64,000 nucleotides of DNA from Nocardia nova NBRC 15556. Its GTDB lineage: Bacteria > Actinomycetota > Actinomycetes > Mycobacteriales > Mycobacteriaceae. The notes under the pieces are model-generated. The model did not search any database and had not been told where the DNA came from. It worked only from the letters and a program-made list of their open reading frames with translations. The position numbers were made by a program, and so were the translations under genes. Position 1 is the first letter of the stretch. Each line of letters starts with the position of its first letter. Shown here in pieces: positions 31,904 to 41,500 of the stretch. The stretch covers positions 124,001-188,000 of the forward strand of contig NZ_BDBN01000007.1 of NCBI RefSeq assembly GCF_001613005.1, given 5' to 3'.

Positions 31904-32860
31904 TCAGTGGGCGAAGTGCGTCCGGAGATGATGCGCCGCGTCGGCAACAGCGCGCCTGGCCTTGCCGATGAAAGCCACCTCGGTGAAGAAGCCGTGTGGG
32001 ACACCGTCGTACTGGCGGACCTCCACCTCGGCGCCGGCGCGCGACGCCGTCGCGGCGAAATGCTCGTAATCCGACCTCAGCACGTCCACCTCGGCCGCCA
32101 CCAGCAAAGTCGGCGGCAGCGCGTGCAGCGTATCGGACAGGATGGGCACAGCGCGCGGATCCGCTTCGCCGTCCGCGGCGTAGTTCGACCAGAACCACAG
32201 CGCGTCGGTTTTGCAGAGGACCGGCGCGTGCTCGAAGACCTCCCAGGACGGGCCCGTGTGGGCGTTGGATGTCGCGGGGTAGGCCAGGACGAGCGCTCTC
32301 GGCATGGCGCGGCGGGCTTCGGCCGCGGCCGTGCAGACCGAGAGCGCAAGGTTGCCACCGGCGCTGTCACCGGCCAGCGCGATGCGGGACGGGTCCACCC
32401 CGAGTGACTCGGCCTCTCGCCGCACCCACTCGTAGGTCCGGAGGCAATCGTCCGCGGCCGCGGGGAAGACGTGTTCGGGGGCGCGCCGGTACTCGACGGA
32501 GACGACGACGCACTCCGCCTCGACGCACAGCGACCTGCACACATCATCCGCGCCGTTCAACGTCCCCACGACGAACCCGCCGCCGTGGATGTAGATCGAA
32601 ACCGGCAGTCCGAGCGCGGACGAAGGCCGGTAACAACGGACTCGGAGCGGATCGCCCGGCCCGTCGACGGTTCGCTCTTCGACGCTGTGCACGGGACGTA
32701 TCGGCTGCCGAGCCGCGTCGACCGTATCGAAGATCGACCGCACGCCTTCCACCCCGTACCGGGCGTACGGAGGTGGGGGCGCCTGACTGAGCAGCGCTTG
32801 TGCGAACGCGCGCGCGTCCTCGTCGAGCAGGTCGAGCATCGCGGTGACGGACAGGCCCAT
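31904..32860 (-). CDS. Alpha/beta hydrolase, hormone-sensitive-lipase-type esterase
   Basis: About 318 residues from the ATG at 32860, chosen because GGAAGGAAG lies just upstream; an in-frame start seven codons earlier is weaker. The HSL-family signatures are clear: oxyanion motif HGGGFVVG, nucleophile elbow GDSAGGN, a DVLRSD acid motif and HGFF with the catalytic His. It should hydrolyse small carboxylic esters. It is divergent from the gene at 32985, and a candidate operator lies between them. If the Baeyer-Villiger-type enzyme of the adjoining operon makes an ester, this is a natural candidate to cleave it. Confidence 0.8.
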   Translation of the reverse strand: MGLSVTAMLDLLDEDARAFAQALLSQAPPPPYARYGVEGVRSIFDTVDAARQPIRPVHSVEERTVDGPGDPLRVRCYRPSSALGLPVSIYIHGGGFVVGTLNGADDVCRSLCVEAECVVVSVEYRRAPEHVFPAAADDCLRTYEWVRREAESLGVDPSRIALAGDSAGGNLALSVCTAAAEARRAMPRALVLAYPATSNAHTGPSWEVFEHAPVLCKTDALWFWSNYAADGEADPRAVPILSDTLHALPPTLLVAAEVDVLRSDYEHFAATASRAGAEVEVRQYDGVPHGFFTEVAFIGKARRAVADAAHHLRTHFAH

Positions 32861-32940
32861 TCGAGCTTCCTTCCAGGCCACCTACCACCTCGCTTCGGTG
32901 CGCGAAGCGGGTCGCGGGTATTGACAGGACACCCGATTAG

Positions 32941-32963
32941 ATCACATGATTAAGTCACATGAC
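32941..32963. promoter_or_regulatory. Candidate operator site 3
   Basis: Core TGATTAAGTCA (32947-32957), flanked by ATCACA and CATGAC. It sits between the divergent esterase and the operon starting at 32985, 22 bases before that operon's first start codon. Confidence 0.5.
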
Positions 32964-32984
32964 CACAGCTGCAGAGAGGCAGAC

Positions 32985-33620
32985 ATGTCCGAATCAACGA
33001 GTCACGCGGTGACAGGCAATGTGGCGGTGATAGACCGCCCCACCCCGATGGTTCTGTCGGTGGCGCGGCGTCTTCGCGACGCGTTTGCCCGTGGTGCGAC
33101 ATTCACCGCGACCGACGACGTCAGGACGGTCCGCCTGTCTTCGACCACCGACGCCCAGAAGGCCTTCGTCACCTTCGCCGGCTCGGAGGTCACCGTCGCC
33201 GCCGACAGCGGCGCGGAGCCGGTCCTCACCTGGGATGTGCGGTGGCCCGATCCGGCGCCGGCCGAGGTGGAGGGCGAGGCGCTGGGCAGCTTCGCGAAAG
33301 AGGTCCAGGTGTTGCTGTCCGGACCCGACGTCGACTGGCGTTCGGCCGCGGAGACGTTCTGGGAGCGCGTGAGCGCGGTCCGGGGCATGCCGCCCGGCCT
33401 CAACCTCTACTGCTTCGATGCGAACGAATTCGCGTCCTTCGGCGACGCCGCGACCGGCTACACGTTCGTCGGTTCGTCGGCCGCCCTGTCACGCATGTTC
33501 GGTGGCCGTTCGCTGGTCATAGAAGAACTCGAGGGTGGTGAACTCGCGCTGCAGGGTTCTATGTCCGATCTCTCGGCGCTGATCGGCGCCAACCTGAAGG
33601 TGGTGTGCGGTGAGCTCTGA
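32985..33620 (+). CDS. Hypothetical protein, possible SCP2/sterol-carrier-like fold
   Basis: About 211 residues from the ATG at 32985, which follows GAGAGG; an ATG at 32946 lies inside the operator-like site and is unlikely. No catalytic motif is seen. The layout (LSVARRLRDAFARG, then alternating strands, then a C-terminal MSDLSALIGANLKVV) is reminiscent of SCP2-like lipid-binding domains, but this is a weak resemblance. It is first in an operon and its stop lies within the start of the glutamine-synthetase-like gene, so translation is coupled to it. Confidence 0.55.
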   Translation: MSESTSHAVTGNVAVIDRPTPMVLSVARRLRDAFARGATFTATDDVRTVRLSSTTDAQKAFVTFAGSEVTVAADSGAEPVLTWDVRWPDPAPAEVEGEALGSFAKEVQVLLSGPDVDWRSAAETFWERVSAVRGMPPGLNLYCFDANEFASFGDAATGYTFVGSSAALSRMFGGRSLVIEELEGGELALQGSMSDLSALIGANLKVVCGEL

Positions 33621-34977
33621 CCGTTTCGAAGAATTGACCTCGGTGTCGCGCGTGCGCGTCGAGGCGACCAACCAGGACGGCGTCCTGATCGGCAAGACGC
33701 TCTCACCGGCGAAGTACCGCTCGTGCCGGGAGAAGGGCATCGCGCTGCCCGACTTGGCCCTGGGTCTGGACCTGAACAACAACTCCGCGCTCGGTTTCGG
33801 CTTCCCGGAGTGGCGGCGCAACGGCACGATGACCGACATCGAGCTCCGGCCCGACGAGAGCACGCTGGTCGAATGGAAGCCGGGCGTGGCTTCGGTGATC
33901 GGCGACCTCTGGACCCTGCAGGGTGAACCCATCGGGGCAGATCCCCGCCAGGCGCTCAAGCGCATCACGGCCGCGTACGCGGAGCGCGGTCTGAGCATCC
34001 TGGCCTGCGTCGAGATCGAAGCGACCGTCTTCCAGGAGTCCATCGATCAGGCGCGCGCCCAGCAGTACCAGAACCTCACGCCGCTCGGCGGCAACGCCGG
34101 AGCCGCGCTCGTGCACGCGAAGTCTCCCGATTACGTGGAGTACGTGGAGGCCGTCGTCGCCCGGTTCGACGAGATCGGAATTCCCTGGGAGGCATATTCC
34201 GACGAGGCCGCCAGCGGTCAGATCGAATTCAACATCGCCCCCGCCGATCCGGTGACCGCCGCGGACCGGTGGGCGCGCGCCCGCCAGGTCATGCGCGAGG
34301 TCGCCTACTCGCTGGGCCGGTCGATCACCTTCATGTCGAAGTGGTCCGCGGCGTACGGCCAAGGCGCCCACCTCAACGTCTCGGTCAGCGACGAGAACGG
34401 CAACATCTTCTTCGACGCGAACAAGCCCGGCGAGCCCAGCGAGCGCATGCGGCACTTCATCGGTGGCGTGATGGCGACGCTCGAGGCGTCGACCAGCTTC
34501 GCCCTGCCGACCATCACCTCCTACCGGCGGCTGATGGAGCTCGAAGGGCCGCCGACCACTCAGACGTGGGGCGTCGCGAACAAGTCCTGTGCCGTTCGCG
34601 CCGTGCCGGCCGACAACTCCGCCACCCGCCTGGAGTACCGCCTGCCGTCCGCCGACTCCAACATGTACTGCACGCTGGCCGCGTTCCTGGCCGGCGGCTT
34701 GCTGGGACTCGACGAGAAGTCGACGCCGCCCGCGCCGTTCGAGCAGATGGCCTGGGCGCTGGTGCCCGGTAGCGTGCCCGCGGTTCCGAAGAACCTCTAC
34801 GACGCGGTCGCCGCGCTCGATGCCGACGATCAGCTGCGCCGGTATCTCGGTGACGAATTCGTCGACTACTGGGTCGGTCATCGCCGCTGGGAATGGCTGT
34901 CGTTCCACACCGAAGCCGAGCGTGACGACGCCCAGCTGTCGGTCTGGGAGTTCCTGCGCTACTTCGAACTCGCATGA
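33610..34977 (+). CDS. Glutamine synthetase-like gamma-glutamyl-amine ligase (PuuA/GlnA4/IpuC type)
   Basis: 455 residues with a GTG start overlapping the previous stop. The GS fold motifs are present: EAASGQIEFNIAP (metal and glutamate binding), GQGAHLNVSV (ATP and metal His), SYRRLMELEGPPTTQTWGVANKS, and RLEYRLPSADSNMYCTLAAFLAGGL near the C-terminus. The variation from canonical GS at these sites, and the linked aldehyde dehydrogenase and PuuD-like hydrolase, point to a ligase that joins glutamate to an organic amine rather than ammonia, as in putrescine (PuuA), isopropylamine (IpuC) or ethanolamine (GlnA4) metabolism. The amine here is not identifiable from sequence. Confidence 0.78.
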   Translation: MSSDRFEELTSVSRVRVEATNQDGVLIGKTLSPAKYRSCREKGIALPDLALGLDLNNNSALGFGFPEWRRNGTMTDIELRPDESTLVEWKPGVASVIGDLWTLQGEPIGADPRQALKRITAAYAERGLSILACVEIEATVFQESIDQARAQQYQNLTPLGGNAGAALVHAKSPDYVEYVEAVVARFDEIGIPWEAYSDEAASGQIEFNIAPADPVTAADRWARARQVMREVAYSLGRSITFMSKWSAAYGQGAHLNVSVSDENGNIFFDANKPGEPSERMRHFIGGVMATLEASTSFALPTITSYRRLMELEGPPTTQTWGVANKSCAVRAVPADNSATRLEYRLPSADSNMYCTLAAFLAGGLLGLDEKSTPPAPFEQMAWALVPGSVPAVPKNLYDAVAALDADDQLRRYLGDEFVDYWVGHRRWEWLSFHTEAERDDAQLSVWEFLRYFELA

Positions 34978-36458
34978 CCGGCGACGAACACCTGCGTGCC
35001 CTGGCCGCCGCCGTCCCCACTTCCTTCGGGATGTGGGAGGGCGGGGCGTGGACCGATGCGGCCGATGCCGAGACCCTCCCGCTGCGCGATCCGTGGACGG
35101 GCGAACAGTTCACCGCCGTGCCGTCGGCCGCCCCCGCAGATGTGGATCGCATCGTCAAGAACGCCCGTGCCGCGTTCGACAGCGGTGTGTGGTCGCGGAT
35201 GGCGCCGACGGAACGTGGCCGCATCCTGATCGCCTGGGCCGACCTGATCGAACGTGATGCCGATCGACTCGCCGTGCTGATCTCCCGGGAGATGGGCAAG
35301 CCGGTCCACCAGGCCCGCGACTTCGAGGTCGCCTCCGCCGTGCGGAACCTCCGCTGGTACGGCGAGCTGGCGGACAAGCTGATGGACGACTCACCGCGGG
35401 GCCTCCAGGACGCCGTGGCGCTGGTGACGCGCGAGCCGCTGGGCGTCGTGGCAGCCATCACGCCGTGGAACTTCCCGATCAGCCTCGCCATGCTCAAGCT
35501 GGCGCCGGCGCTGACGGCCGGAAACAGCGTCGTCCTCAAGCCGGCGTTGCAGACCTCGGCCTCGTCACTGCGGCTGGCCGAGTTGAGCAGTCTCGCCGGG
35601 CTTCCCGACGGGGTGCTTCAGGTCGTTACCGGACGCGGCGCGACGGTCGGCACGGCACTGAGCCGGCACCACTCCGTGGCGTGTGTGACGTTCACCGGCT
35701 CGACCGAGGTCGGCCTGCGGCTGCTCGGCGACTCCGCGGTATCCAACGGCAAGCCGGTGTCTCTCGAGCTCGGCGGAAAGTCGCCGAACATCATCTTCGC
35801 CGACGCACCCGATCTCGAGCAGGCCGTTCGCACCGCGACATGGGCGTTCACCTTCAATACCGGGCAGATGTGCACCGCCGGGTCGCGGCTGTTCGTGGAG
35901 CAGTCGGTGTACGACGAGGTGGTCGCGGGCGTGTGTGATCACGTTTCGACGCTCACGATCGGCGATCCGCTCGACCCGGGTACCGTGCTCGGCCCACTGA
36001 GCAGCCGCAACCAATGCGACACCGTGCTCGAATTCGTCAAATCCGGTGTGCGCGAAGGAGCCACGCTGTTGACGGGCAGTGAGCAGGCCCTCGACGAGGA
36101 GCGCTCCCTGGTCACGCCGACGGTGTTCGTCGACACCAACCCGTCGATGCAGATCACCCGCGCGGAGATCTTCGGGCCGGTCGTGTGCATCCAGCCCTTC
36201 CGGGACGAGGACGAAGCGCTTCGGCTCGCCAATGACACCGATTTCGGGCTGGGCGCGTCGGTGTGGACCCGTGACGTCTCGCGAATCCACCGGATGGCCC
36301 GCGGACTCGACGCCGGGAACGTCTGGGTGAACTCGTACGAAGAAGGCGTGCCGTCGACTCCGTTCGCAGGCCGAAATTTGTCCGGCAACGGTGCCGACAA
36401 GGGCACCTACGGGCTGGAGAAGTACACCCAGCTGAAGACGACCTGGATCGCCCTGTAG
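34974..36458 (+). CDS. NAD(P)-dependent aldehyde dehydrogenase (PuuC-like)
   Basis: 494 residues, start overlapping the previous stop (ATGA). It has the family signatures: PWNFPISLAMLKLAPALTAGN, FTGSTEVG, the general base Glu in LELGGKSPN and the nucleophile Cys in TGQMCTAGSR, plus the FGPVV motif. It oxidises an aldehyde to an acid. Between a gamma-glutamyl ligase and a gamma-glutamyl hydrolase it would act on a gamma-glutamylated amino-aldehyde, as PuuC does in putrescine breakdown. Confidence 0.88.
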   Translation: MTGDEHLRALAAAVPTSFGMWEGGAWTDAADAETLPLRDPWTGEQFTAVPSAAPADVDRIVKNARAAFDSGVWSRMAPTERGRILIAWADLIERDADRLAVLISREMGKPVHQARDFEVASAVRNLRWYGELADKLMDDSPRGLQDAVALVTREPLGVVAAITPWNFPISLAMLKLAPALTAGNSVVLKPALQTSASSLRLAELSSLAGLPDGVLQVVTGRGATVGTALSRHHSVACVTFTGSTEVGLRLLGDSAVSNGKPVSLELGGKSPNIIFADAPDLEQAVRTATWAFTFNTGQMCTAGSRLFVEQSVYDEVVAGVCDHVSTLTIGDPLDPGTVLGPLSSRNQCDTVLEFVKSGVREGATLLTGSEQALDEERSLVTPTVFVDTNPSMQITRAEIFGPVVCIQPFRDEDEALRLANDTDFGLGASVWTRDVSRIHRMARGLDAGNVWVNSYEEGVPSTPFAGRNLSGNGADKGTYGLEKYTQLKTTWIAL

Positions 36459-36540
36459 GGCGCTCCCCCGTCGGCCGTCGGCGGTGCGGGTCGAAGCCAC
36501 GAGCCTCGGCCCGCGCCCGCGGCCAGATCCGAGAGACCTG

Positions 36541-37647
36541 ATGCCAACGAATATCACTGCCGCGGTGCTCAACTCGGCGCCGGGCGTGCTGGAACTGGAA
36601 ACGCTCGTGCTGGACGAACCCGGCCCGGACGAGGTGCTCATCGACGTGCATTACGCGGGACTGTGCCGTTCGGACCTGCACGAGATCGAAGGCGTCTGGC
36701 CGGCGACCTGCCCGACCCTGCTCGGGCACGAGGCGTCCGGAGTGGTTCGGCGCGTGGGTGATCGGGTCAGCAACCTGCGCCCCGGCGACCATGTCGTGAC
36801 GTGCCTGAGTATTTATTGCGGGGAATGCAGGTTCTGCCTGTCCGGCCGGATGACCCTGTGCCCCCGCCGCGGCTCCTTGGGGAGCCGGTCACGGCCGGTT
36901 CTGGTCAACGCCCGTGGCCGGTCGGTCCACCCGACCGCGCGGCTCGGCGCGTTCGCCGAAGCGATGGTGGTACACGAACATTCGGCAGTGCGCATCCCGG
37001 ACACCATGCCCCTCGCCGCCGCCTCCGTGCTCGGCTGCGCGGTGGTGACCGGGTTGAGTTCGGTGTTCCGCAGCGCCCGGGTGGAGCCCGGGTCGACGGT
37101 CGCGGTCCTCGGCTGCGGAGGAGTGGGTATCGCGGCGATCCAAGGCGCTCGTCTCGCCGGTGCTCGCGAGATCATCGCCGTCGACGCCGTCGAGGCGCGG
37201 TTGACCGATGCCCTGAAGTTCGGCGCGACCGCGACCGTGCAGGCGGGGCAAGTCGACACGGTGGCGGCGGTGCGTGAACTGACCGACGGCGGTGTCGACT
37301 ACTCGTTCGAGGCGGTCGGTTTCGCCGCCACGGTGGAGCAGGCCTTCGCCATGTTGGGACCGGGTGGCACCGCCACGGTCGTCGGCCTGGTGCCCGACAA
37401 CCAGCCGGTATCGATTCGCGCCTCGGAGCTGTTCATGCTCGAGAAGCGGCTCCAGGGAGCGTTGATGGGCTCCAACCGATTCCCCGCCGACATTCCCGGC
37501 TATGTCCGGTACTACGAGCAAGGCCGGCTGAACCTCGACGACATGATCTCGGCGATCGTGAGCCTTGAGCAGATCAACGAGGGATTCGAACTCATGAAGA
37601 ACGCCGGGGGCACCCGGGTGGTCGTACGCATCGGAGACAACTCGTGA
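36541..37647 (+). CDS. Zinc-dependent alcohol dehydrogenase (MDR family)
   Basis: About 368 residues from the ATG at 36541, where GAGAG lies upstream; the open frame extends 57 bases further. Catalytic zinc ligands are in AGLCRSDLHE and GHEASG. The structural zinc loop CGECRFCLSGRMTLC has all four Cys. The Rossmann loop is VAVLGCGGVGIAAIQ and is followed by VDAVEARL, suggesting NAD preference. It should interconvert an alcohol and an aldehyde, feeding the aldehyde dehydrogenase encoded just upstream. Its stop overlaps the next start (GTGA). Confidence 0.87.
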   Translation: MPTNITAAVLNSAPGVLELETLVLDEPGPDEVLIDVHYAGLCRSDLHEIEGVWPATCPTLLGHEASGVVRRVGDRVSNLRPGDHVVTCLSIYCGECRFCLSGRMTLCPRRGSLGSRSRPVLVNARGRSVHPTARLGAFAEAMVVHEHSAVRIPDTMPLAAASVLGCAVVTGLSSVFRSARVEPGSTVAVLGCGGVGIAAIQGARLAGAREIIAVDAVEARLTDALKFGATATVQAGQVDTVAAVRELTDGGVDYSFEAVGFAATVEQAFAMLGPGGTATVVGLVPDNQPVSIRASELFMLEKRLQGALMGSNRFPADIPGYVRYYEQGRLNLDDMISAIVSLEQINEGFELMKNAGGTRVVVRIGDNS

Positions 37648-38399
37648 AACCCCTCATCGCCATCACCGGCCGGCGGATCTCCGCCACAACCCTCGTGGGC
37701 GTCGACAGTCGTTGGGCAGCATGCCGGGCCGACATGTTCTGGACCGAGTTCGGCATGAAGATCGCCGAGGCCGGGGGCATTCCCGTCCTCCTCCCCTACG
37801 AGTCCGCGGGCCCCGAGGTCATGTCGCGCGTCGACGCACTGGTCCTGACCGGTGGCCAGGACGTCGACCCCGAACTCTGGGGTGGGCCGCCGCCCACACC
37901 CAACTCGACCGGCGGAGAAGTACTGACCATCGACCGACGCCGCGACGACTACGAGATCACCCTGGTGCGTCACGCCATCGCACGAGGCAAACCGGTACTG
38001 GGGATTTGTCGCGGCCAGCAGGTTCTCAACGTCGCCCTCGGCGGCACGCTGATTCCGGATCTGCCCGACCAGGGGATCGAGCACTATTCCCTCGCCGCCG
38101 TTCCCGACCGGCGCCCCGACCGCGAACACCCGGTCGACTTCGACGAAGGAACCCTCGCCGCGAAGCTCTACGGACCGCGCAGTGCGGTCAACTCGTGGCA
38201 TCACCAATCGGTCGATCGCCCCGGCGAGGGCTTGGTGGTCTCCGGGCGGGCCCCCGACGGCGTGGTCGAGGCCATCGAGCTGCCCGGCCGGCCGGTTCTC
38301 GGCCTGCAGTGGCATCCCGAAGCCATCGTCGAACTCGACCCCTGCTTCCCCTGGCTTGTCGAGCAGGCATTGCCTCAACGTTTAGGAGATGGAAAGTGA
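37644..38399 (+). CDS. PuuD-like gamma-glutamyl hydrolase (class I amidotransferase fold)
   Basis: 251 residues with a GTG start overlapping the preceding stop. The nucleophile Cys is in GICRGQQVLNVALGG, and the His-Glu pair is in GLQWHPEAI. NSWHHQSV and LTGGQDVDPELWGG are typical of peptidase C26/PuuD proteins. This family removes the gamma-glutamyl group after the amine carbon chain has been oxidised, regenerating glutamate. Together with the ligase and aldehyde dehydrogenase it completes a Puu-type cycle. Confidence 0.85.
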   Translation: MKPLIAITGRRISATTLVGVDSRWAACRADMFWTEFGMKIAEAGGIPVLLPYESAGPEVMSRVDALVLTGGQDVDPELWGGPPPTPNSTGGEVLTIDRRRDDYEITLVRHAIARGKPVLGICRGQQVLNVALGGTLIPDLPDQGIEHYSLAAVPDRRPDREHPVDFDEGTLAAKLYGPRSAVNSWHHQSVDRPGEGLVVSGRAPDGVVEAIELPGRPVLGLQWHPEAIVELDPCFPWLVEQALPQRLGDGK

Positions 38400-39844
38400 A
38401 CGGCCCGGCTGAGATCGACGTCGTCATCGTCGGCGCTGGTATTTCCGGAATCGCAGCAGCTGCCGAACTGCAGCGGAAATGTCCCGGCAAAAGTTTCGTG
38501 GTGCTGGAGATGCGCGAATCCCTGGGTGGCACCTGGGATCTGTTCACCTACCCGGGCATCCGCTCCGACAGCGACATGTTCACGTTGGGCTACGGCTTCA
38601 AGCCCTGGACCGAACGGGAGGCGATCGCTTCCGGCGGAGCGATCAAGAACTACCTGCAGGAGACCGCTGATCAGTTCGGCATCACCGAGAAGATCCGGTT
38701 CGGAACGCGTCTGGTCTCCGCGTCGTGGAGCAGCGCGGACGACACCTGGACCCTCGGGTTGCGCGACGCGGACGGCGACACACAGCTGCGCTGCCGGTTC
38801 CTCCACCTCGCCACCGGCTACTACAGCTACCGCGGCGGGTTCAATCCCGAACTCCCCGGCGAGGATTCGTTCGAAGGCCGGGTGGTCCACCCCCAGGAGT
38901 GGCCGGAGGATCTCGACTACCGGGACCGCAAGGTCGCGGTGATCGGGTCGGGGGCCACCGCCATCACGCTCGTTCCCAGCCTCGCGGGCGAGACCGCGAA
39001 GGTGACCATGGTCCAGCGGTCGCCCACCTACGTGGCCATCGCACCGGCCGTCGATCCCGAAGCCGAGCGGTTGCGGGAGGAGATGGGTCCCGAGGAGGCG
39101 TTCAGCCGGATCCGCCTGCGTAATCTGCACGCCCAGCAGGAGATCTACCACTACGCGCGGCAGCACCCGCAGGAATTCAAGAAGGCGATATTCGACGCCA
39201 TCGACGAGGTCGTCGGCGTGGAGGTTCGCAAAGCCCATTTCACTCCCACGTACGAGCCATGGGATCAGCGCGTGTGCCTGGTGCCCGGCGCCGATCTGTT
39301 CCAGGCGATCCGCAACGGATCCGCGGACGTCGTGACCGGCCACATCGACCGGCTCACCCCGACCGGCGTGGCGATGCGGGACGGGACTCATGTGGACGCC
39401 GACATCATCGTGAAGGCGACGGGTCTGGACCTCGTTATGGGCGGGGAGGCGACATTCGACGTCGACGGTGAGGTCGTCGATTTCGGGCGCTGCTGGACCT
39501 ACAAGGGCCTGGCGTTGTCCGGAGTGCCGAACCTGACCTACGCCTTCGGATTCGTGAATTCGTCGTGGACGCTCCGTATCGAAGCGGTCGACGACTTCTT
39601 GTGCCGCGTTCTCGCGCATATGGACGAAGTCGGCGCACACCGAGTCACGCCGACGCTCGCACCGGGCGACGACGCCATGCCGCGACTCCCCTATACCGCG
39701 GGCGTGACCTCCGGTTATATGCAGCGAGCTGCCCAGCGCATGCCGGCACAAGGCGACCACGAGCCCTGGCTCAATCCGCAGAACTACGCCGAGACCATGC
39801 GACTGCTGGAGTCGGTCGACGACGACGTTCTCCGCTATGTCTGA
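38396..39844 (+). CDS. Flavin monooxygenase with Baeyer-Villiger fingerprint
   Basis: 482 residues from GTG 38396, with TAGGAGATGG just upstream; the frame is open further back but inside the previous gene. FAD loop GAGISGIAAAAEL, then GGTWD, and a second NADP loop GSGATAITL. Between them F-E-G-R-V-V-H-P-Q-E-W-P matches the BVMO fingerprint FxGxxxHxxxWP rather than the simple FMO version. It should insert oxygen next to a carbonyl, or oxygenate N or S. It sits in a gamma-glutamyl-amine operon with an esterase nearby. The length is about 50 residues shorter than cyclohexanone-type enzymes. Confidence 0.82.
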   Translation: MNGPAEIDVVIVGAGISGIAAAAELQRKCPGKSFVVLEMRESLGGTWDLFTYPGIRSDSDMFTLGYGFKPWTEREAIASGGAIKNYLQETADQFGITEKIRFGTRLVSASWSSADDTWTLGLRDADGDTQLRCRFLHLATGYYSYRGGFNPELPGEDSFEGRVVHPQEWPEDLDYRDRKVAVIGSGATAITLVPSLAGETAKVTMVQRSPTYVAIAPAVDPEAERLREEMGPEEAFSRIRLRNLHAQQEIYHYARQHPQEFKKAIFDAIDEVVGVEVRKAHFTPTYEPWDQRVCLVPGADLFQAIRNGSADVVTGHIDRLTPTGVAMRDGTHVDADIIVKATGLDLVMGGEATFDVDGEVVDFGRCWTYKGLALSGVPNLTYAFGFVNSSWTLRIEAVDDFLCRVLAHMDEVGAHRVTPTLAPGDDAMPRLPYTAGVTSGYMQRAAQRMPAQGDHEPWLNPQNYAETMRLLESVDDDVLRYV

Positions 39845-41444
39845 TCCGAGAACGACCGCGGCGACGCACGCCTGGGCGGCGCTGACGCCCACGGCGTTCC
39901 TCGACCGCGCCGCGGCCGCACACGGATCCCGCATCGCGGTCGTCGACGGCGACCAGCGCTGGACCTACACCGAATTCCGGGATCGGTGCCGGCGGCTGGC
40001 GGGCGGGCTACGAGAGATCGCCGCGGGGCGGCCCGTGGCGGTGCTGGCGCCCAACACTCACGAACTTCTGGAAGCCCACTACGGCGTGCCCTGGGCGGGA
40101 GTTCCCCTGGTAGCACTCAACACTCGACTCGGCATCCGGGAATTGACCTACATCCTGGAGCATTCGGGTAGCGGTGTGATCGTGTGCGATGCCGGCTATG
40201 CGAACCTGGTCCGCGAGGTCTGCGCGGGCCTGGAGAAGCCCCCCGTGGTCATCGGTTCGGGAGGTGCCGACTCCGACTACGAGAATCTGATCGCGAACGC
40301 CACGCCCTTCCAGGAACAGATCACCGACGAAAGTTCGCTGCTGGCAATCAATTACACCTCCGGCACCACCGGAGCACCGAAGGGGGGCATGTACCACCAT
40401 CGCGGTGCGTACCTGCAGTCGCTGGCCATGGCGAGTCACTTCGCGCTCGGCCCGCACTCCGTCCACCTGTGGACGTTGCCGATGTTCCATTGCAACGGCT
40501 GGTGTTTCACCTGGGCCGTCACGGCGGCCGGCGGCACGCATGTGTGCTTGCCCAAGGTCGAGCCCGCCGAAATGTGGCGGCTGATCCGGCAGGAGGGCGT
40601 CACCGGTCTGAACGGCGCTCCGGCCGTGCTCGACATGATCGCGCACTCCGACGATGCCTCGACGCTGTCGCGCGCGGTGTCGGTGGGCACCGGAGGTGCG
40701 CCGCCCGCACCGGCCGTGCTGCGCCGGATGACGCGCCTCGGATTCGACGTCACGCATCTCTACGGGCTGACCGAGAGTTTCGGCCCCGCGCTCATCTGTG
40801 AGCCGGTGCCGGAGTGGGAGGGTCTCGACGACGAGGCCGTGATCCGGCTGAAGGCGCGACAAGGGGTCGGCAATATCGTCTCCCTGCCGCCACGGGTGGT
40901 CGACGATGCCGGCCGCGACGTACCCGCCGATGGCAGCACAGTCGGTGAGATCGCGCTACGCGGCAACAACGTCATGCTCGGTTACCTCGACGACGAGGCC
41001 GCCACCCGGGAGGCCATTCCGGACGGCTGGTTCCGAACCGGCGATCTCGCGGTGCGCCATCCCGACGGGTATGTCGAACTTCGCGATCGGAGCAAGGACA
41101 TCATCATCAGCGGGGGCGAGAACATCGCGAGCGTGGAGGTCGAGCACGTGCTGGCGGAGCACCCCGCGGTGCTCGAGGCGGCAGTCGTCGGAACCGCCGA
41201 TCCCCGCTGGGGAGAGATCCCTGTCGCGTTCGTGCACCTCGCCCCGGGAGCCCATGCCACCGCCGAGGAACTCGTGGAGCATGTCAAAGGGAGCCTGGCG
41301 CGCTACAAGGCTCCTCGCGAGGTTCTCTTCGGTCCCCTTCCCAAGACGTCGACGGGCAAGACGCAGAAGTACCTGCTGAGAGCCCGAGCGGCCGAAACGC
41401 ATTCCCCGGCAACGGAGGGTACGGGCGGCAACCGCGAGACCTGA
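39837..41444 (+). CDS. Acyl-CoA synthetase (AMP-forming, DmdB-like)
   Basis: 535 residues, ATG overlapping the previous stop. The ATP loop is YTSGTTGAPKGG, followed by MYHHRGAYLQ; the YHHRGAYL variant is characteristic of the DmdB-like medium-chain branch (methylmercaptopropionate-CoA ligase and relatives). Other motifs: YGLTESFG, GWFRTGDLA, DRSKDIIISGGENI and the catalytic Lys in TSTGKTQKY. It activates a short or medium acid with CoA and ends the operon, presumably acting on the acid produced upstream. Confidence 0.87.
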   Translation: MSDPRTTAATHAWAALTPTAFLDRAAAAHGSRIAVVDGDQRWTYTEFRDRCRRLAGGLREIAAGRPVAVLAPNTHELLEAHYGVPWAGVPLVALNTRLGIRELTYILEHSGSGVIVCDAGYANLVREVCAGLEKPPVVIGSGGADSDYENLIANATPFQEQITDESSLLAINYTSGTTGAPKGGMYHHRGAYLQSLAMASHFALGPHSVHLWTLPMFHCNGWCFTWAVTAAGGTHVCLPKVEPAEMWRLIRQEGVTGLNGAPAVLDMIAHSDDASTLSRAVSVGTGGAPPAPAVLRRMTRLGFDVTHLYGLTESFGPALICEPVPEWEGLDDEAVIRLKARQGVGNIVSLPPRVVDDAGRDVPADGSTVGEIALRGNNVMLGYLDDEAATREAIPDGWFRTGDLAVRHPDGYVELRDRSKDIIISGGENIASVEVEHVLAEHPAVLEAAVVGTADPRWGEIPVAFVHLAPGAHATAEELVEHVKGSLARYKAPREVLFGPLPKTSTGKTQKYLLRARAAETHSPATEGTGGNRET

Positions 41445-41500
41445 ACCCGTTCGGCCGGAACGTATTCGGCGACCGACTACGAAGCCCACCGCTGTCGAAA

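Noticed and set aside
31380..31931. A 183-codon plus frame overlapping the small CPxCG gene
   Set aside because: It begins at the operator-like site without a ribosome binding site, and its product has no sensible composition; the 88-codon frame has a good start.
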